This document shows positions 1 to 8,941 of a stretch of 64,000 nucleotides of DNA, in pieces; position 1 is the stretch's first letter; each line of letters opens with the position of its first letter. The stretch is from CAZICM01 sp964537685 (lineage in GTDB: Bacteria > Myxococcota_A > Polyangia > Polyangiales > Polyangiaceae): contig CAZICM010000012.1 in the NCBI GenBank assembly GCA_964537685.1, forward strand, positions 137,683 to 201,682, given 5' to 3'. Position numbers and translations under genes: made by a program. The notes under the pieces are model-generated. The model was not told where the DNA came from. It ran no database searches and was given only the letters and a program-made list of their open reading frames with translations.

Positions 1-70
1 ATGCCTCGCGCCCATTGGACGTGCCGCCCATGATGACGCCGACGCGCTTTCGGATCTGTCGCATTTTCAT
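1..70 (-). CDS. ddl: D-alanine--D-alanine ligase, N-terminal fragment (runs off window)
   Basis: Only the first 23 codons lie in the window. The translation begins MKMRQIRKRVGVIMGGTS and continues NGREA. This matches the N-terminus of D-Ala-D-Ala ligases, where a short basic lead is followed by VGV-L/I-MGG-S and then a conserved RE; that segment forms the first nucleotide-fold strand and loop of the ATP-grasp enzyme that makes the D-Ala-D-Ala dipeptide of peptidoglycan in the cytoplasm. On the minus strand an AGGAAGG ribosome-binding site sits about 5 nt before the ATG at 70. A second ATG two codons on is less well spaced. The gene lies 143 nt downstream of the radical SAM gene on the same strand, with a likely terminator between them, so it probably has its own promoter. 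The rest of the protein is outside the window, so the assignment rests on a short match. Confidence 0.72.
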   Translation of the reverse strand, partial: MKMRQIRKRVGVIMGGTSNGREA

Positions 71-181
71 CGTTCCTTCCTTCAAAACCATGATGCCGGT
101 ATGGCGGATATTGCCGAACCGCTTTGAGTGATGCGGTTCTGTGCGCTTTTGAGGCCCGTATCAGTGCGATCCCGGGGGGTC

Positions 182-209
182 AAAAAAACGGCGCGTTATT
201 TGTTCGCCG
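182..209 (-). terminator. Putative rho-independent terminator after the radical SAM gene
   Basis: On the minus strand, a few bases after the TAA of the radical SAM gene, CGGCG (205-209) can pair with CGCCG (189-193) around an 11-nt loop. A run of seven T (complement of A 182-188) follows directly. The stem is only 5 bp, so efficiency is uncertain. The position, between a stop codon and the ddl ribosome-binding site, fits a transcript end. Confidence 0.5.
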
Positions 210-213
210 GGCT

Positions 214-2025
214 TTAAAAACGCTGCAAACCGAGTTCGGCCGTTCCATACAACGTCGCGTATGCGCGCCGAATGCCAAAGCAGCGCTCCGAGAGCGCGCA
301 GTCCGCGCAGGCTTCGGTCTTCATAAATTCTCCGCCGCTGTCGGGGGCGGGCGGCAGATGTTCGAAAGCGCTTAAATAAGGCGTTAAATCCGCTGGTATT
401 TGGCAAAGCGGAAGGCCGCACATGGATTCAAACCCCCGAATTTCAACCCCTCGATCGCGGGCTCTTCGCAGGCCCTCTCTCAGAAAGGGCATCATCTCCG
501 AAAAGCGGGGAATCAGAGCCTTGTCATAAGGCACGACATCCGTTGACGCGGCCACATGCGACACCGTCACCGATGCCTGCGGCCAGCGCCCGGCCACCAT
601 GTCGATGTATCCAGGAAAATCGCTTGTATTGGCCGCGCAAAACACAAAATTCAGCGAGAGTTTCGCTCGGGTTTTGGCCGCTTCATCAACACCCAGCACG
701 GTCTTTTCAAAGGTGCCCGGCGCTTCGGTGATTCGGTCGGAAAGTTCGGCGTTCGATCCGTGAAGCGAGATGAAGAAAACGTCGACGCCCTCTTCTACAA
801 GGCGCCGCGCAAAGCCCGGCTCGGACAGCCGAATGGCATTGGTCTGCAGGACAATTTCCCGGACACCCGATGCGCGGCCCAGCCGAATGTATTCAACGAG
901 CTTTGGCTGAAGGGTCGGCTCGCCTCCTGAAAGCGTCAAAATGCCTTGGATTGCGCCTATTTCTTCGATCGCCGAGACAATGGCTTGCTCGGGCGGAGGA
1001 GGAAGGTGCGTCGACACAAAACAGAAACGGCAGCTCTGATTGCAGTGAAATTGAATGCGCACCACATGATCGCGCAGCGTTGTTCCATCGCTCCGCCTTC
1101 GGATCTCACGGGTTACGAGTTCCCTATCGATTTGCTCTTCCACCGTACCCACCATGGAGAGGCGCCTCCTTGTTCGCTCGCTCGTCATGGGCCGCACTTC
1201 AAAATGAGGTTCGCGCTCAAGCAAATCGGCTCTGAGGCCCGGACATCTATCGCGCACGGCACATGGATCGCATGCCGGCGGATGGGAAAATTGAGGGCGA
1301 TGCGCGCCTCCGCGGGTGAGCGAAAATAGATGTGCCACTTTGCGCGGTTCTTGAAATGTGCAGGGAGGAAGCGGAACGGATTGATCCAAGGTGGCGATCA
1401 GCCCAATGGCTTTTGCCTCTTCGCAAAACAGTTCGATGGCGTTTGCCGCCTCGCGGGCCGAGACCAGTTCTTCCCCGCGGGGAGAGCGGTGAGGCACGAA
1501 GAAAACGGCTCTCTGGATGGGCAGCGCCGACTGTTGCAGATGGCGCGGCCAAACAGGAAGCTCGACGAGATTGGAGCGCACAACGGGAATGGCTGCGTGA
1601 ACGGAAATACCCGCCGCGGCGAGCCCGGAAATCGCGGCGATCGTTCGTTCAAACCCGCCTTGATCCCGGCTGATCCGGTCGGCCGCTTCACCCCATGCAG
1701 GCAGATGAGCGCGCGCCGCCGAAAGCCCGGCGCGGCGCAGCGCTTGAACGCGGGCAGAATCGATCAGCGCTCCGTTGGTCTCCAGCGTTACGCGGGCCGC
1801 ACCCATGGCCACGGCCTGAGCAACGAGATGAGGCAAATCCCGCCTTAGCGTGGGTTCACCGCCCGTCAGCACAATCTCCGAAGCGCCCTGTTGAAGTGCC
1901 TCCCGGATGCGAAAGAGCACGCGCTCAAAGCCCGCCACGCTTGCCCGTTCAGACGGTCTCCGCACATCGCAGAACGCACAATGCTGATTGCAGGTTTCGT
2001 TGGTCAGAACCCGAACAGCCCGCAT
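214..2025 (-). CDS. Tandem double radical SAM protein (two rSAM modules in one chain)
   Basis: This 603-residue protein contains two complete radical SAM modules. Module 1 has the CxxxCxxC 4Fe-4S site at C12, C16 and C19, and a GGEP motif near 55-58. Module 2 has C328, C332 and C335, with GGEP near 368-371. Each module ends in a similar Cys group: C252/C255/C261 in CDPCAVRDRCPG and C573/C576/C582 in CADCALSERCFG, with further Cys at 536 and 541. These resemble the auxiliary-cluster (SPASM-like) tails of peptide-modifying radical SAM enzymes. Radical SAM proteins reduce S-adenosylmethionine to a 5'-deoxyadenosyl radical in the cytoplasm; the substrate here is unknown. The layout implies an internal duplication. 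The gene lies 28 nt downstream of the PP2C gene, likely as an operon. I saw no convincing precursor peptide beside it. Confidence 0.85.
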   Translation of the reverse strand: MRAVRVLTNETCNQHCAFCDVRRPSERASVAGFERVLFRIREALQQGASEIVLTGGEPTLRRDLPHLVAQAVAMGAARVTLETNGALIDSARVQALRRAGLSAARAHLPAWGEAADRISRDQGGFERTIAAISGLAAAGISVHAAIPVVRSNLVELPVWPRHLQQSALPIQRAVFFVPHRSPRGEELVSAREAANAIELFCEEAKAIGLIATLDQSVPLPPCTFQEPRKVAHLFSLTRGGAHRPQFSHPPACDPCAVRDRCPGLRADLLEREPHFEVRPMTSERTRRRLSMVGTVEEQIDRELVTREIRRRSDGTTLRDHVVRIQFHCNQSCRFCFVSTHLPPPPEQAIVSAIEEIGAIQGILTLSGGEPTLQPKLVEYIRLGRASGVREIVLQTNAIRLSEPGFARRLVEEGVDVFFISLHGSNAELSDRITEAPGTFEKTVLGVDEAAKTRAKLSLNFVFCAANTSDFPGYIDMVAGRWPQASVTVSHVAASTDVVPYDKALIPRFSEMMPFLREGLRRARDRGVEIRGFESMCGLPLCQIPADLTPYLSAFEHLPPAPDSGGEFMKTEACADCALSERCFGIRRAYATLYGTAELGLQRF

Positions 2026-2053
2026 GTCCTGCTCCGCGCTCTGAAGATCGTTT

Positions 2054-2887
2054 TCAAATCAATTCCACGACAACGGCGCTGATGTTGTCCCGGCCCCCGC
2101 GCTCATTGGCGAGCTCAATGAATCGCTCCACCGCGGAGGCGCCTCCAAGTGCGGCGATCGCAGGAATTTCGTCGGGCACAAGATAGCCATGAAGCCCGTC
2201 CGAACAGAGCAAGTAGCGATCGCCGGGCTGAACTGGATACACACCGGTATCCACTTCGACATACTCGTGATTGCCCACCGACCGGGTAATCACATTCCTG
2301 AAAGGCGAATGCCGCGCTTCATCGGGCGTCAAAATGCCCTGTTTGATCTGCCAGGCAATCAGCGTGTGATCCTCGGTCATCTGGGTCACAGCATCATCGC
2401 GAATCCGATAAATGCGGCTATCGCCGACCTGCCCCGTCACCAGCGAATCCCCAATGAACAGCGCAACCGAAATCGTCGTTCCCATGCCGGCCTTGGACTG
2501 ATCCAATTCGCCCATCGCAAAAATCATGTACGTCGCCGCTTGAATCGCGCTCTCCAGCATCCGGCAAGCCGCAAGGCCCACTTCGTCGGACAGAGGCGGC
2601 TCCGTCGAGCCAATGCCAATCAGGCCCCGCTTCACCATGCCGAACACGGTGTCGACGGCTTCCTGGCTCGCGATTTCGCCGGCCGCATGCCCGCCCATTC
2701 CGTCCGCCACCATGTACAACTGAAGCGTGTCATCGCAGAAAAACGAATCCTCGTTCTCCTTGCGGTGCCGGCCCACATCCGACTTCGCGAACGAGCGCGT
2801 CGCGGCGCGATACGGCGATTTCTGAGCGGATCTATCCTGCTTATGCTTGAGAAGGGGCAGATCTGGCAATGTCGGTTTGTCGCGCAA
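2054..2887 (-). CDS. PP2C-family Ser/Thr protein phosphatase
   Basis: This 277-residue protein shows the PP2C/PPM motif series: SDVGRHRKENEDSF (first metal Asp/Glu region), VADGMGGHAAGE, GMGTTISVAL, GQVGDSRIY, DRYLLCSDGLHGYL and GGRDNISAVVVEL. These supply the acidic residues that bind the two Mn/Mg ions of the active site. The family dephosphorylates phospho-Ser/Thr proteins in the cytoplasm and usually reverses Hanks-type kinases such as the one at 10573-12024. No ATG precedes the conserved core. The best start is TTG at 2887, with GAGGCAC about 8 nt upstream. A basic stretch of about 25 residues precedes the catalytic domain, and no membrane segment is visible. It is divergent from the FIST gene and upstream of the radical SAM gene. 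Confidence 0.93.
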   Translation of the reverse strand: MRDKPTLPDLPLLKHKQDRSAQKSPYRAATRSFAKSDVGRHRKENEDSFFCDDTLQLYMVADGMGGHAAGEIASQEAVDTVFGMVKRGLIGIGSTEPPLSDEVGLAACRMLESAIQAATYMIFAMGELDQSKAGMGTTISVALFIGDSLVTGQVGDSRIYRIRDDAVTQMTEDHTLIAWQIKQGILTPDEARHSPFRNVITRSVGNHEYVEVDTGVYPVQPGDRYLLCSDGLHGYLVPDEIPAIAALGGASAVERFIELANERGGRDNISAVVVELI

Positions 2888-2974
2888 AATAGTGCCTCAA
2901 AGCGTATCGGATGTGCGCATCTTCTGTCGAGACCGCTCTCGGTCCTCTAACATTCTCCGTGTGGGAGCCCTGTC

Positions 2975-4117
2975 ATGACAGCTCACAGTTTCCGATTGGC
3001 CGCGGCCATTGCCGATGATCTGGTGCCGTCCTTTTCGGAAGCCGCCCAATTGGTGAATAAGGCTTGTTCTGGGCTTGTTTTTGTGTCGGGAACACTCACG
3101 CAGCAAACGGCCCGGGTGGCTGAACATTTGCGGGTTGTGTGGCGCGGAGTGCCTGTCTGTGTTGTGCCGGGCGCAGGCGTACTCAGCGAACGGGGCGAGT
3201 TTGAGCGCATGAATGCGGCGAGTGGCCTTCTGTGGTCGGGAGGGGAAGCCACGCCGATTGCCCTTTCAAACCTCGCTGAAACATCGGCCGATGCGCTTGC
3301 AGAAACGATTGCCGCTGCCACCTCGGGCCGGCGCGCCAGCGTAATTCTGTTTGCCCAGCCCGATGCTTTTTCGACGGATCTGCTCGACGCTCTATCGCGC
3401 AAAGCACCCCGGGCTCTTGTCTTTGGAGGCGGCACCGTCGGCGCGCCGCCCCTCATGATCGACGCATCGGGAAAGGTTCAGCAAAGCGCTATTTGCGCGC
3501 TGGTTCTCACGGGCCTCGCACCGCCCATCACAGGCGCATCCGTAGCCTGCAAGCTTATTTCTCCTTTCGAAACCATCGATGAGACGAGCGGAGGTTTTGT
3601 TCTTTCCATCGGCGGCAGGAAGGCCCTCGACTGCCTGAGTGAAGCCAGCGAACTTCTCCGTTCAGCAGAAGATCCGGCACCTCTTCTGTTTGTTGCGGTG
3701 GAAGACGGCTCGCCCGCGCAGGAAGGCGAACAAAGCTATGTGGTGCGCCCTATACGCGGCGTTGATCCTTCCCAAAAAGCCATTTTAATCGGCCGGGAAG
3801 CCCAGACTGGAAACCGGCTCGCCTTCGGCGTGCGCGATGCCGCGGCCGCACGCAATAGCCTGTCTGCGATGGCGCAGCAGGTTTCCCAAACGGCGCTCGG
3901 CTCGGCGCCCAGGTTTGCGATTTACATCACCTGCGCGGGGCGCGGTCAGCATCTCTATGGCTCACCCGATGTCGAGACCCGAATCCTCAAACAGCGCTTC
4001 GGAGATCTGCCTATCGCGGGTATGCATTCGTCGTTTGAGCTCATGCCCAGAGGTCCGGCCTCGACCCGGCTCGCGCTGTACACAGGCGTCCTGTCTTTGT
4101 TCCGCTCACCAAGCTGA
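2975..4117 (+). CDS. FIST-domain signal-transduction protein
   Basis: This 380-residue protein fits the FIST_N plus FIST_C arrangement. The N-terminal half has the FIST pattern of alternating beta strands and a glycine-rich segment near 150 (VFGGGTVGAPP). The C-terminal half carries the typical FIST_C run YVVRPIRGVDPSQKAILIG with a following FGVRDA, then ITCAGRGQHLYG. FIST proteins are intracellular sensors proposed to bind small ligands such as amino acids; no enzymatic activity is established. The ATG at 2975 has GGGAG about 8 nt upstream. The gene is divergent from the PP2C gene and converges on the GAF gene with a 14-nt gap. There is no signal peptide or membrane segment, and no kinase or cyclase is fused to it, so it presumably acts through a partner. 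Confidence 0.82.
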   Translation: MTAHSFRLAAAIADDLVPSFSEAAQLVNKACSGLVFVSGTLTQQTARVAEHLRVVWRGVPVCVVPGAGVLSERGEFERMNAASGLLWSGGEATPIALSNLAETSADALAETIAAATSGRRASVILFAQPDAFSTDLLDALSRKAPRALVFGGGTVGAPPLMIDASGKVQQSAICALVLTGLAPPITGASVACKLISPFETIDETSGGFVLSIGGRKALDCLSEASELLRSAEDPAPLLFVAVEDGSPAQEGEQSYVVRPIRGVDPSQKAILIGREAQTGNRLAFGVRDAAAARNSLSAMAQQVSQTALGSAPRFAIYITCAGRGQHLYGSPDVETRILKQRFGDLPIAGMHSSFELMPRGPASTRLALYTGVLSLFRSPS

Positions 4118-4131
4118 ACCCGGATGCGTTT

Positions 4132-5385
4132 TCAAAAACGCAGCCAAATCGAAGCGTCTTGAGCATTTACCTTAATCGAAGGAACACTGCTCAGAAGCGC
4201 TCCAAGCTCGCCCGCCAAGTCTCTGCAATCCAGCGCGGAAAGCGCGGGCACCCTCAGCTCGATAGCAATTGGCCTCCCCGCCGAATCAACACGCGCCTCG
4301 ATCCCCGAACGATTTAGCGAACCCAAACGCGCCGCGATCTTTTGCAGCGAAATAGAAATCGCCAGCCCCGTCCACGAGGGCGCCGCCCGCTCATCCGAAC
4401 CAGGAGGAAATGGCTCCCAGCGCACGCCTCCCACCAGCTTCGTGAAGTGATGCGCCGCCAGCGAACCCGCCTGAATCGCCTCCGACAGAACAGGTGCCTG
4501 CGCTGCCTTCGTGGCCACTGTCTTCTCCAGGCTTGAAACGGTCTCAATCAGCTTGCGCGCCACAAACTCAAGCTCTTGCAGCGCAAACGCAAGCTCCTGC
4601 TGACTCTCCAGCGACACCGGAAGCTGCTCGGCCATACGCGACTTCTGCGCCTCGGACAGCGTTCCGGAAATCATCTGCGACCAGAGCTCCATCATCGGAT
4701 CGAGCTCACTCATCACCATCCGTCCGTACGCCACATTGGCCACAATTGAACCGAGCAGATTGCGGATCTCGGCAAATGCAGGCTCCGCCGCATGGCTAAT
4801 CAAATGCCCGGGCGCCTGGCTTTGGCCTGAAAGCTCGGAAAGCCGTCGCGCAGCGAGCGGAGCAAGCTTTTCTAATTTCGCGGCGTGCTCCGCCGACAGC
4901 ACCCTGGGCTTGGTATCAAACGCGCACAGCGTGCCCACAACACAGCCCCGCATCTGCACAGGCACGCCCACATAAGCCCTTAAACCATACTTATGCAGAA
5001 GCTCCTTCGGCGCATCGGGATCGGCTTCCATGTCACCAATCCACACCGCTGAACCGCTCTCCAGCACCAAGCGCGCCGGAGAAGCCGCCCTATCGATTCC
5101 ACGGCACGATGCCAGCTCCAAAGGCAAACCAACCTGAGCCCGAAACAAAAGCGAATAGCGCACCGCTATTTCAACGGCGGCCATGGGAAATCCAAGCGTG
5201 CTCGCCGCCGCTTCAACAATGCTCTGCAGCTCTGGATCGAGCTCCCGATCGAGCACGCGCCCAGCCAGCACCTGACTGCGCACGGGATCGGCGAAACGCA
5301 TCGAAATAGGGGGGCTTTCCGATTCGGAGGACAAGTCTCCCGCCGGACCGTCATGCAACGAAGTTGCTTCACCCCATGTGGCCAT
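4132..5385 (-). CDS. GAF-domain protein with unassigned C-terminal half
   Basis: This 417-residue protein carries a GAF domain at about residues 45-185. The clearest part is WIGDMEADPDAP followed by LRAYVGVPVQMRGCVVGTLC and the AFDTKPR strand, as in GAF domains of phytochrome-like and histidine-kinase sensors. The second half (about 200-417) is mostly helical with a coiled-coil-like stretch around 230-300. It ends in a small beta-rich segment I cannot assign. It lacks a recognisable histidine-kinase H box, ATPase N box, GGDEF or EAL motif, so the output is unknown. No signal peptide or membrane segment is visible. The gene is divergent from the ABC ATPase gene, with 107 nt between the two start codons. 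Confidence 0.75.
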   Translation of the reverse strand: MATWGEATSLHDGPAGDLSSESESPPISMRFADPVRSQVLAGRVLDRELDPELQSIVEAAASTLGFPMAAVEIAVRYSLLFRAQVGLPLELASCRGIDRAASPARLVLESGSAVWIGDMEADPDAPKELLHKYGLRAYVGVPVQMRGCVVGTLCAFDTKPRVLSAEHAAKLEKLAPLAARRLSELSGQSQAPGHLISHAAEPAFAEIRNLLGSIVANVAYGRMVMSELDPMMELWSQMISGTLSEAQKSRMAEQLPVSLESQQELAFALQELEFVARKLIETVSSLEKTVATKAAQAPVLSEAIQAGSLAAHHFTKLVGGVRWEPFPPGSDERAAPSWTGLAISISLQKIAARLGSLNRSGIEARVDSAGRPIAIELRVPALSALDCRDLAGELGALLSSVPSIKVNAQDASIWLRF

Positions 5386-5492
5386 CTGAAACCATCCTAC
5401 GATTGTCGCGTTTTGCGGGCCACTGTTCTTGCATTCGATCGAAGCCCTTCCTACGCTTCAAACGCGCGCCTTATCAACGATTGCCACGCTCG

Positions 5493-6536
5493 ATGACCAA
5501 AGCCGATCCCGTTATTTCCGTCGCAAACTTGAGCAAAACCTACCGCGTCCACGAACGCGCCCCAGGCTTGTACGCCGCATTTCGCTCCCTCTGGCACCGC
5601 AGCTACAAATCCGTTCACGCCGTATCCGATTTATCTTTCACCATCGAACCCGGCGAGCGCGTGGGATTCCTTGGCCCGAACGGCGCGGGCAAGACCACAA
5701 CGCTCAAAATGCTGTCGGGCCTGTTGCATCCCACGTCCGGCACCATCCGCGTCGCCGGTCACGAACCCCGCAGGCGGCACCACGATTTCCTGAGCCGCAT
5801 CACCCTCGTGATGGGACAAAAACAACAGCTTCTTTGGGATTTACCGCCCAGCGAAACCTTTGCGCTCAACCGCGCCATCTTTGGCATTTCAGAGAGCGAC
5901 TTCAAAAAAACCATGGGCGAACTGGAAGACCTTCTTCACTTGTCCGAAGTCTCTTCCAAGCCAACACGCCAGTTATCGCTGGGCGAACGAATGAAATGCG
6001 AGCTTGCAGCCGCGCTCTTACACCGTCCCGCCGTCCTCTTTCTCGACGAACCCACCATTGGCCTCGACGTCTCGATGCAGCTCACCGTCCGCGAATTTAT
6101 TCGCCACTACAACGAAAAGACGGGCGCCACGCTGCTATTGACATCGCATTACATGGACGATGTGGTCTCGCTGTGCCCTCGAATCATTGTCATCGATAAA
6201 GGAAAACTCCTTTATGACGGCGAGCTTTCGGCGCTTGTGCGCAGCCTTCGCCCTGAAAAACGCATTGTCCTGCGCCTTTCGGCTCCCCTGCCCCGCAATA
6301 CACTCGAACAAATGGGACGAATTATCGAATTGGACGATTCCAAAGCCATTCTTCAAGTCAGCACCGAAAACCTGCGCGCATCCGTCAGCCACTGCCTCGG
6401 ACAACCGGACGTTTCCGATTTAACCGTCGAAGATCCCCCTCTCGAAGAAGTCATGCGGGAATTATTTTCAAAAACCAAAGACGATACACACAATTCAAAG
6501 CAATTGAACGGGACAACATCGGAGCCAGAAACGTGA
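5493..6536 (+). CDS. ABC-2 type exporter, ATP-binding subunit
   Basis: This 347-residue ATPase has Walker A GPNGAGKTT, a Q-loop region around LVMGQKQQLLWDLPPSET, an LSLGERMK signature in place of LSGGQ, Walker B LFLDEPTIGLD and the H-loop LLTSHYMDD. A C-terminal extension of about 100 residues follows the core. The pattern fits the ATPases that pair with two DUF990-type permeases. It powers export by the permeases encoded at 6533 and 8119; the substrate is unknown. The reading frame stays open upstream to 5364, but that would overlap the divergent GAF gene. The ATG at 5493 immediately precedes the conserved start of the domain (MTKADPVISVANLSKTY), so I chose it although its ribosome-binding site is weak. 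Its stop overlaps the next start as GTGA. Confidence 0.93.
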   Translation: MTKADPVISVANLSKTYRVHERAPGLYAAFRSLWHRSYKSVHAVSDLSFTIEPGERVGFLGPNGAGKTTTLKMLSGLLHPTSGTIRVAGHEPRRRHHDFLSRITLVMGQKQQLLWDLPPSETFALNRAIFGISESDFKKTMGELEDLLHLSEVSSKPTRQLSLGERMKCELAAALLHRPAVLFLDEPTIGLDVSMQLTVREFIRHYNEKTGATLLLTSHYMDDVVSLCPRIIVIDKGKLLYDGELSALVRSLRPEKRIVLRLSAPLPRNTLEQMGRIIELDDSKAILQVSTENLRASVSHCLGQPDVSDLTVEDPPLEEVMRELFSKTKDDTHNSKQLNGTTSEPET

Positions 6537-7327
6537 AGTGGCTCTTGGCCTATCCGACGATGCTCCGCGTCGGCCTCGCGGAAACCATTGCTTACCGTGC
6601 GGAAATGCTCGTCTGGATGCTCACCACCACCATGCCCTTGGTGAGCCTCGCCCTTTGGAGCGCCGTAGCCCGCGATGCCCCGGTCGGCCCTTATGGGGAA
6701 AAGGAATTTGTCCGCTATTTTTTGGTCACGCTCTTGGTCCGGCAATTAACAGGCTGCTGGCTCGTATGGGAACTCAACCACGAAATCCGCACCGGAATCC
6801 TCTCGCAGCGCCTTCTTAGGCCCGTACACCCCTTCGTGGCCTATAGCGCCGAAAACCTAGGCGCTCTCCCTATACGCGCCCTTATTTCTTCCCCCATTGC
6901 GATCATTGCGTTTTATGTCGGCGGACAACATTTATTTTCCGGCCGGCCCATGCTTATCCTCCCCTGGATTTTATCCCTCATTGGAGCGTGGCTCATCAAT
7001 TTCTTCGTTATGGCCCTCATGGGCAGCCTCGCCTTCTACCTGGAAAGCGCACTCGGCGTATTCGATGCCTACTTCGGCCTATTCATGGTCTTTTCCGGCT
7101 ACCTCATTCCGCTTTCACTCTTTCCAAATTGGCTAACAAATTTAAACAATTGGCTCCCTTTCCGCTACACCATTGGCTTTCCCGTCGAACTCGCCTCGGG
7201 CATGCTCAACCCCGATCGAATTGGCCCCGAGCTTGCAATTCAATGGTCATGGGCGGCCATTTGCTGCATTTTGTCGCTCCTCTTGTTCCGGCGCGGCATC
7301 AACCGTTATTCGGCATTTGGCGGGTAA
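6533..7327 (+). CDS. ABC-2 type exporter permease (first)
   Basis: This 264-residue inner-membrane protein has about six hydrophobic segments: MLVWMLTTTMPLVSLALW, a loop carrying NHEIRTGILSQRLLRPVHP, then AIIAFYVGG, ILPWILSLIGAWLINFFVMAL, FGLFMVFSGYLIPLSLFP and a C-terminal ICCILSLLLF. The cytosolic loop with G-L-LLRP followed by FSGYLIPLSLFP is typical of the ABC-2 permeases of the DUF990 group. It starts with GTG inside GTGA, overlapping the ATPase stop, so translation is probably coupled. It forms a heteromeric pore with the permease at 8119, from which it is separated by a predicted exported protein. Substrate unknown. Confidence 0.9.
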   Translation: MKWLLAYPTMLRVGLAETIAYRAEMLVWMLTTTMPLVSLALWSAVARDAPVGPYGEKEFVRYFLVTLLVRQLTGCWLVWELNHEIRTGILSQRLLRPVHPFVAYSAENLGALPIRALISSPIAIIAFYVGGQHLFSGRPMLILPWILSLIGAWLINFFVMALMGSLAFYLESALGVFDAYFGLFMVFSGYLIPLSLFPNWLTNLNNWLPFRYTIGFPVELASGMLNPDRIGPELAIQWSWAAICCILSLLLFRRGINRYSAFGG

Positions 7328-7377
7328 ATCCAATGGCGGCGCTTGCAACGGCCCCCAAGCTCTGATGTGCTCAAGCG

Positions 7378-8091
7378 ATGGAACCCAGGCACAAAATGCT
7401 CGCCGCGTGCCTTCTTTGCCCACTCTTCGTTTGGGACTGCAAAGGCGAGCCAAAAGAAGACCAGGCTCCGGCTCAAAGCGCGGCCGCCACCGCTCGGCCG
7501 GATGCGGGCCAAAAAGAATATCCAGCGCCTGGCGGATATACGCCAAAGCCTTTTAAACCCGGCCAATGGGCAAAAATCCAAATCACCAAAGAAGGCGAGG
7601 CCCCCACCGAAACCACATTTAAAATATTCGCCCAGGAAGGATCGGCCTTCTGGCTCGAAATGGAAACGAAAATGACCTCCGGCCCATCCATTTCCCAAGC
7701 CCTCATCGAACTCGATCCGAAAATGGCCCTGCACCCCGATAGGATTAAACAATTCCGGATTAAACTTCCCACAGGACAAATTCAAAACGTGCCCAGCGCC
7801 ATTCTTCAAACGGCCGCCAGACCTCTCCTTGACCAATTGGCCTTCAATCGATTTAACGAAGCCGAAAAAGCCCCGCGCGCCGATGCCAGCTCCAAAGCCG
7901 GCCATTTCAAAGGATGTGTTGTTCAAGAAGAGGAGCGCGAGCTTCTAGGCATGAAAATCCACTTGAAAACATGGAGTCACCCAGCCATACCCATTGCTGG
8001 TTTCGTCCGCTCCGAAGGAGAATCAGGCGGAAAAAAAATCACCATCGAACTGCTTGAATTCGGCGAAACCGGCGCCCAAAAATCTTTCTAG
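7378..8091 (+). CDS. Predicted exported protein inside the ABC exporter locus
   Basis: This 237-residue protein has a short basic start, then a hydrophobic stretch MLAACLLCPLFVW followed by Cys and a charged, Pro/Ala-rich linker. This suggests export, possibly as a lipoprotein, although the residues before the Cys do not make a canonical lipobox. The remainder (about 50-237) alternates strands and short helices, with GQWAKIQITKEG, FWLEMETKM, FKGCVVQEEE and a C-terminal IELLEFGETG. I do not recognise the family; the overall look resembles periplasmic lipid- or LolA-like folds, but that is only an impression. It lies 50 nt after the first permease and 27 nt before the second. This placement suggests it works with the exporter, for instance as a periplasmic substrate handler. 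Confidence 0.65.
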   Translation: MEPRHKMLAACLLCPLFVWDCKGEPKEDQAPAQSAAATARPDAGQKEYPAPGGYTPKPFKPGQWAKIQITKEGEAPTETTFKIFAQEGSAFWLEMETKMTSGPSISQALIELDPKMALHPDRIKQFRIKLPTGQIQNVPSAILQTAARPLLDQLAFNRFNEAEKAPRADASSKAGHFKGCVVQEEERELLGMKIHLKTWSHPAIPIAGFVRSEGESGGKKITIELLEFGETGAQKSF

Positions 8092-8118
8092 GATAAAATC
8101 TAATCAAATTGCTAACCA

Positions 8119-8904
8119 ATGCGTTATTTTAGACTCCTTTGGACTCAGCTCCGCCTATCCATCATCCTGGGAATGCAATACCGCTGGGAATTCCTAGGCT
8201 CCGGCGCGCTTGCCCTATTCTGGACGGCGATTGGCCTGGTGCCTCTCTTTATCGCCTTTGAAAACCGCCCCACCATCGCAGGCTGGACCAAGGAAGAAGC
8301 CATCGTCGTCGTAGGCTTTTTTACAGCCCTCAAAGCGATTCTCGATGGAGCCATCAATCCTTCGCTTATCTTTGTCGTCACCCAAATTCGCCAGGGCACC
8401 CTCGATTTCACGCTCATGAAACCCGCCGATGCCCAATTCTTGGTATCGACAGCCAAATTCGAGGTGTGGCGCATTATCGATTTCGCCGCCGCCGCCGCCT
8501 TAATCGCCTGGGCCTTTATGAAAATGGGCAAAACTCCCCTGCCCTCGCATATCGCGCTTTCCTTTTCCCTATCGGCCTCGGGCGCCCTCGTCCTCTATTC
8601 GGTGTGGATTCTCGTTATATCCGCGGCGTTTTGGGTCGTCCGCCTCGATAACCTCACTTTTTTATTTAATTCTTTAATCGATTTCGCCCGCTGGCCCGTC
8701 ACCGTATTCAAAGGCTTTTGGAGGATTTTATTTACCTTTGTTTTTCCCCTCGCTCTAATGACCACGTATCCAGCCCAAGCTATGCTGGGCAGCCTCTCCG
8801 CGCAAATTGCACTCCTCTCGTTTGCAGGCGCCATCGTCTTCGCCCTCTTTGCGCGCCTGATCTGGACCCGCGCTATCGGTCATTATACGTCCGCATCCAG
8901 TTGA
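8119..8904 (+). CDS. ABC-2 type exporter permease (second)
   Basis: This 261-residue membrane protein has about six hydrophobic segments, with FLGSGALALFWTAIGLVPLF near the N-terminus and FVFPLALMTTYPAQAML near the C-terminus. The cytosolic loop QIRQGTLDFTLMKPADAQFL matches the G-LD-LL-KP signature of the second subunit of DUF990-type exporters. The FP-a-TTYPA motif is also common in that subunit. With the ATPase (5493) and first permease (6533) it completes a three-gene exporter. Nothing in the sequence tells the substrate. The ATG at 8119 starts the usual basic lead (MRYFRLLWTQLRLS). Confidence 0.9.
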   Translation: MRYFRLLWTQLRLSIILGMQYRWEFLGSGALALFWTAIGLVPLFIAFENRPTIAGWTKEEAIVVVGFFTALKAILDGAINPSLIFVVTQIRQGTLDFTLMKPADAQFLVSTAKFEVWRIIDFAAAAALIAWAFMKMGKTPLPSHIALSFSLSASGALVLYSVWILVISAAFWVVRLDNLTFLFNSLIDFARWPVTVFKGFWRILFTFVFPLALMTTYPAQAMLGSLSAQIALLSFAGAIVFALFARLIWTRAIGHYTSASS

Positions 8905-8941
8905 ATTGAAACCGAATATAAACGTGAGCAATGGTGATATC

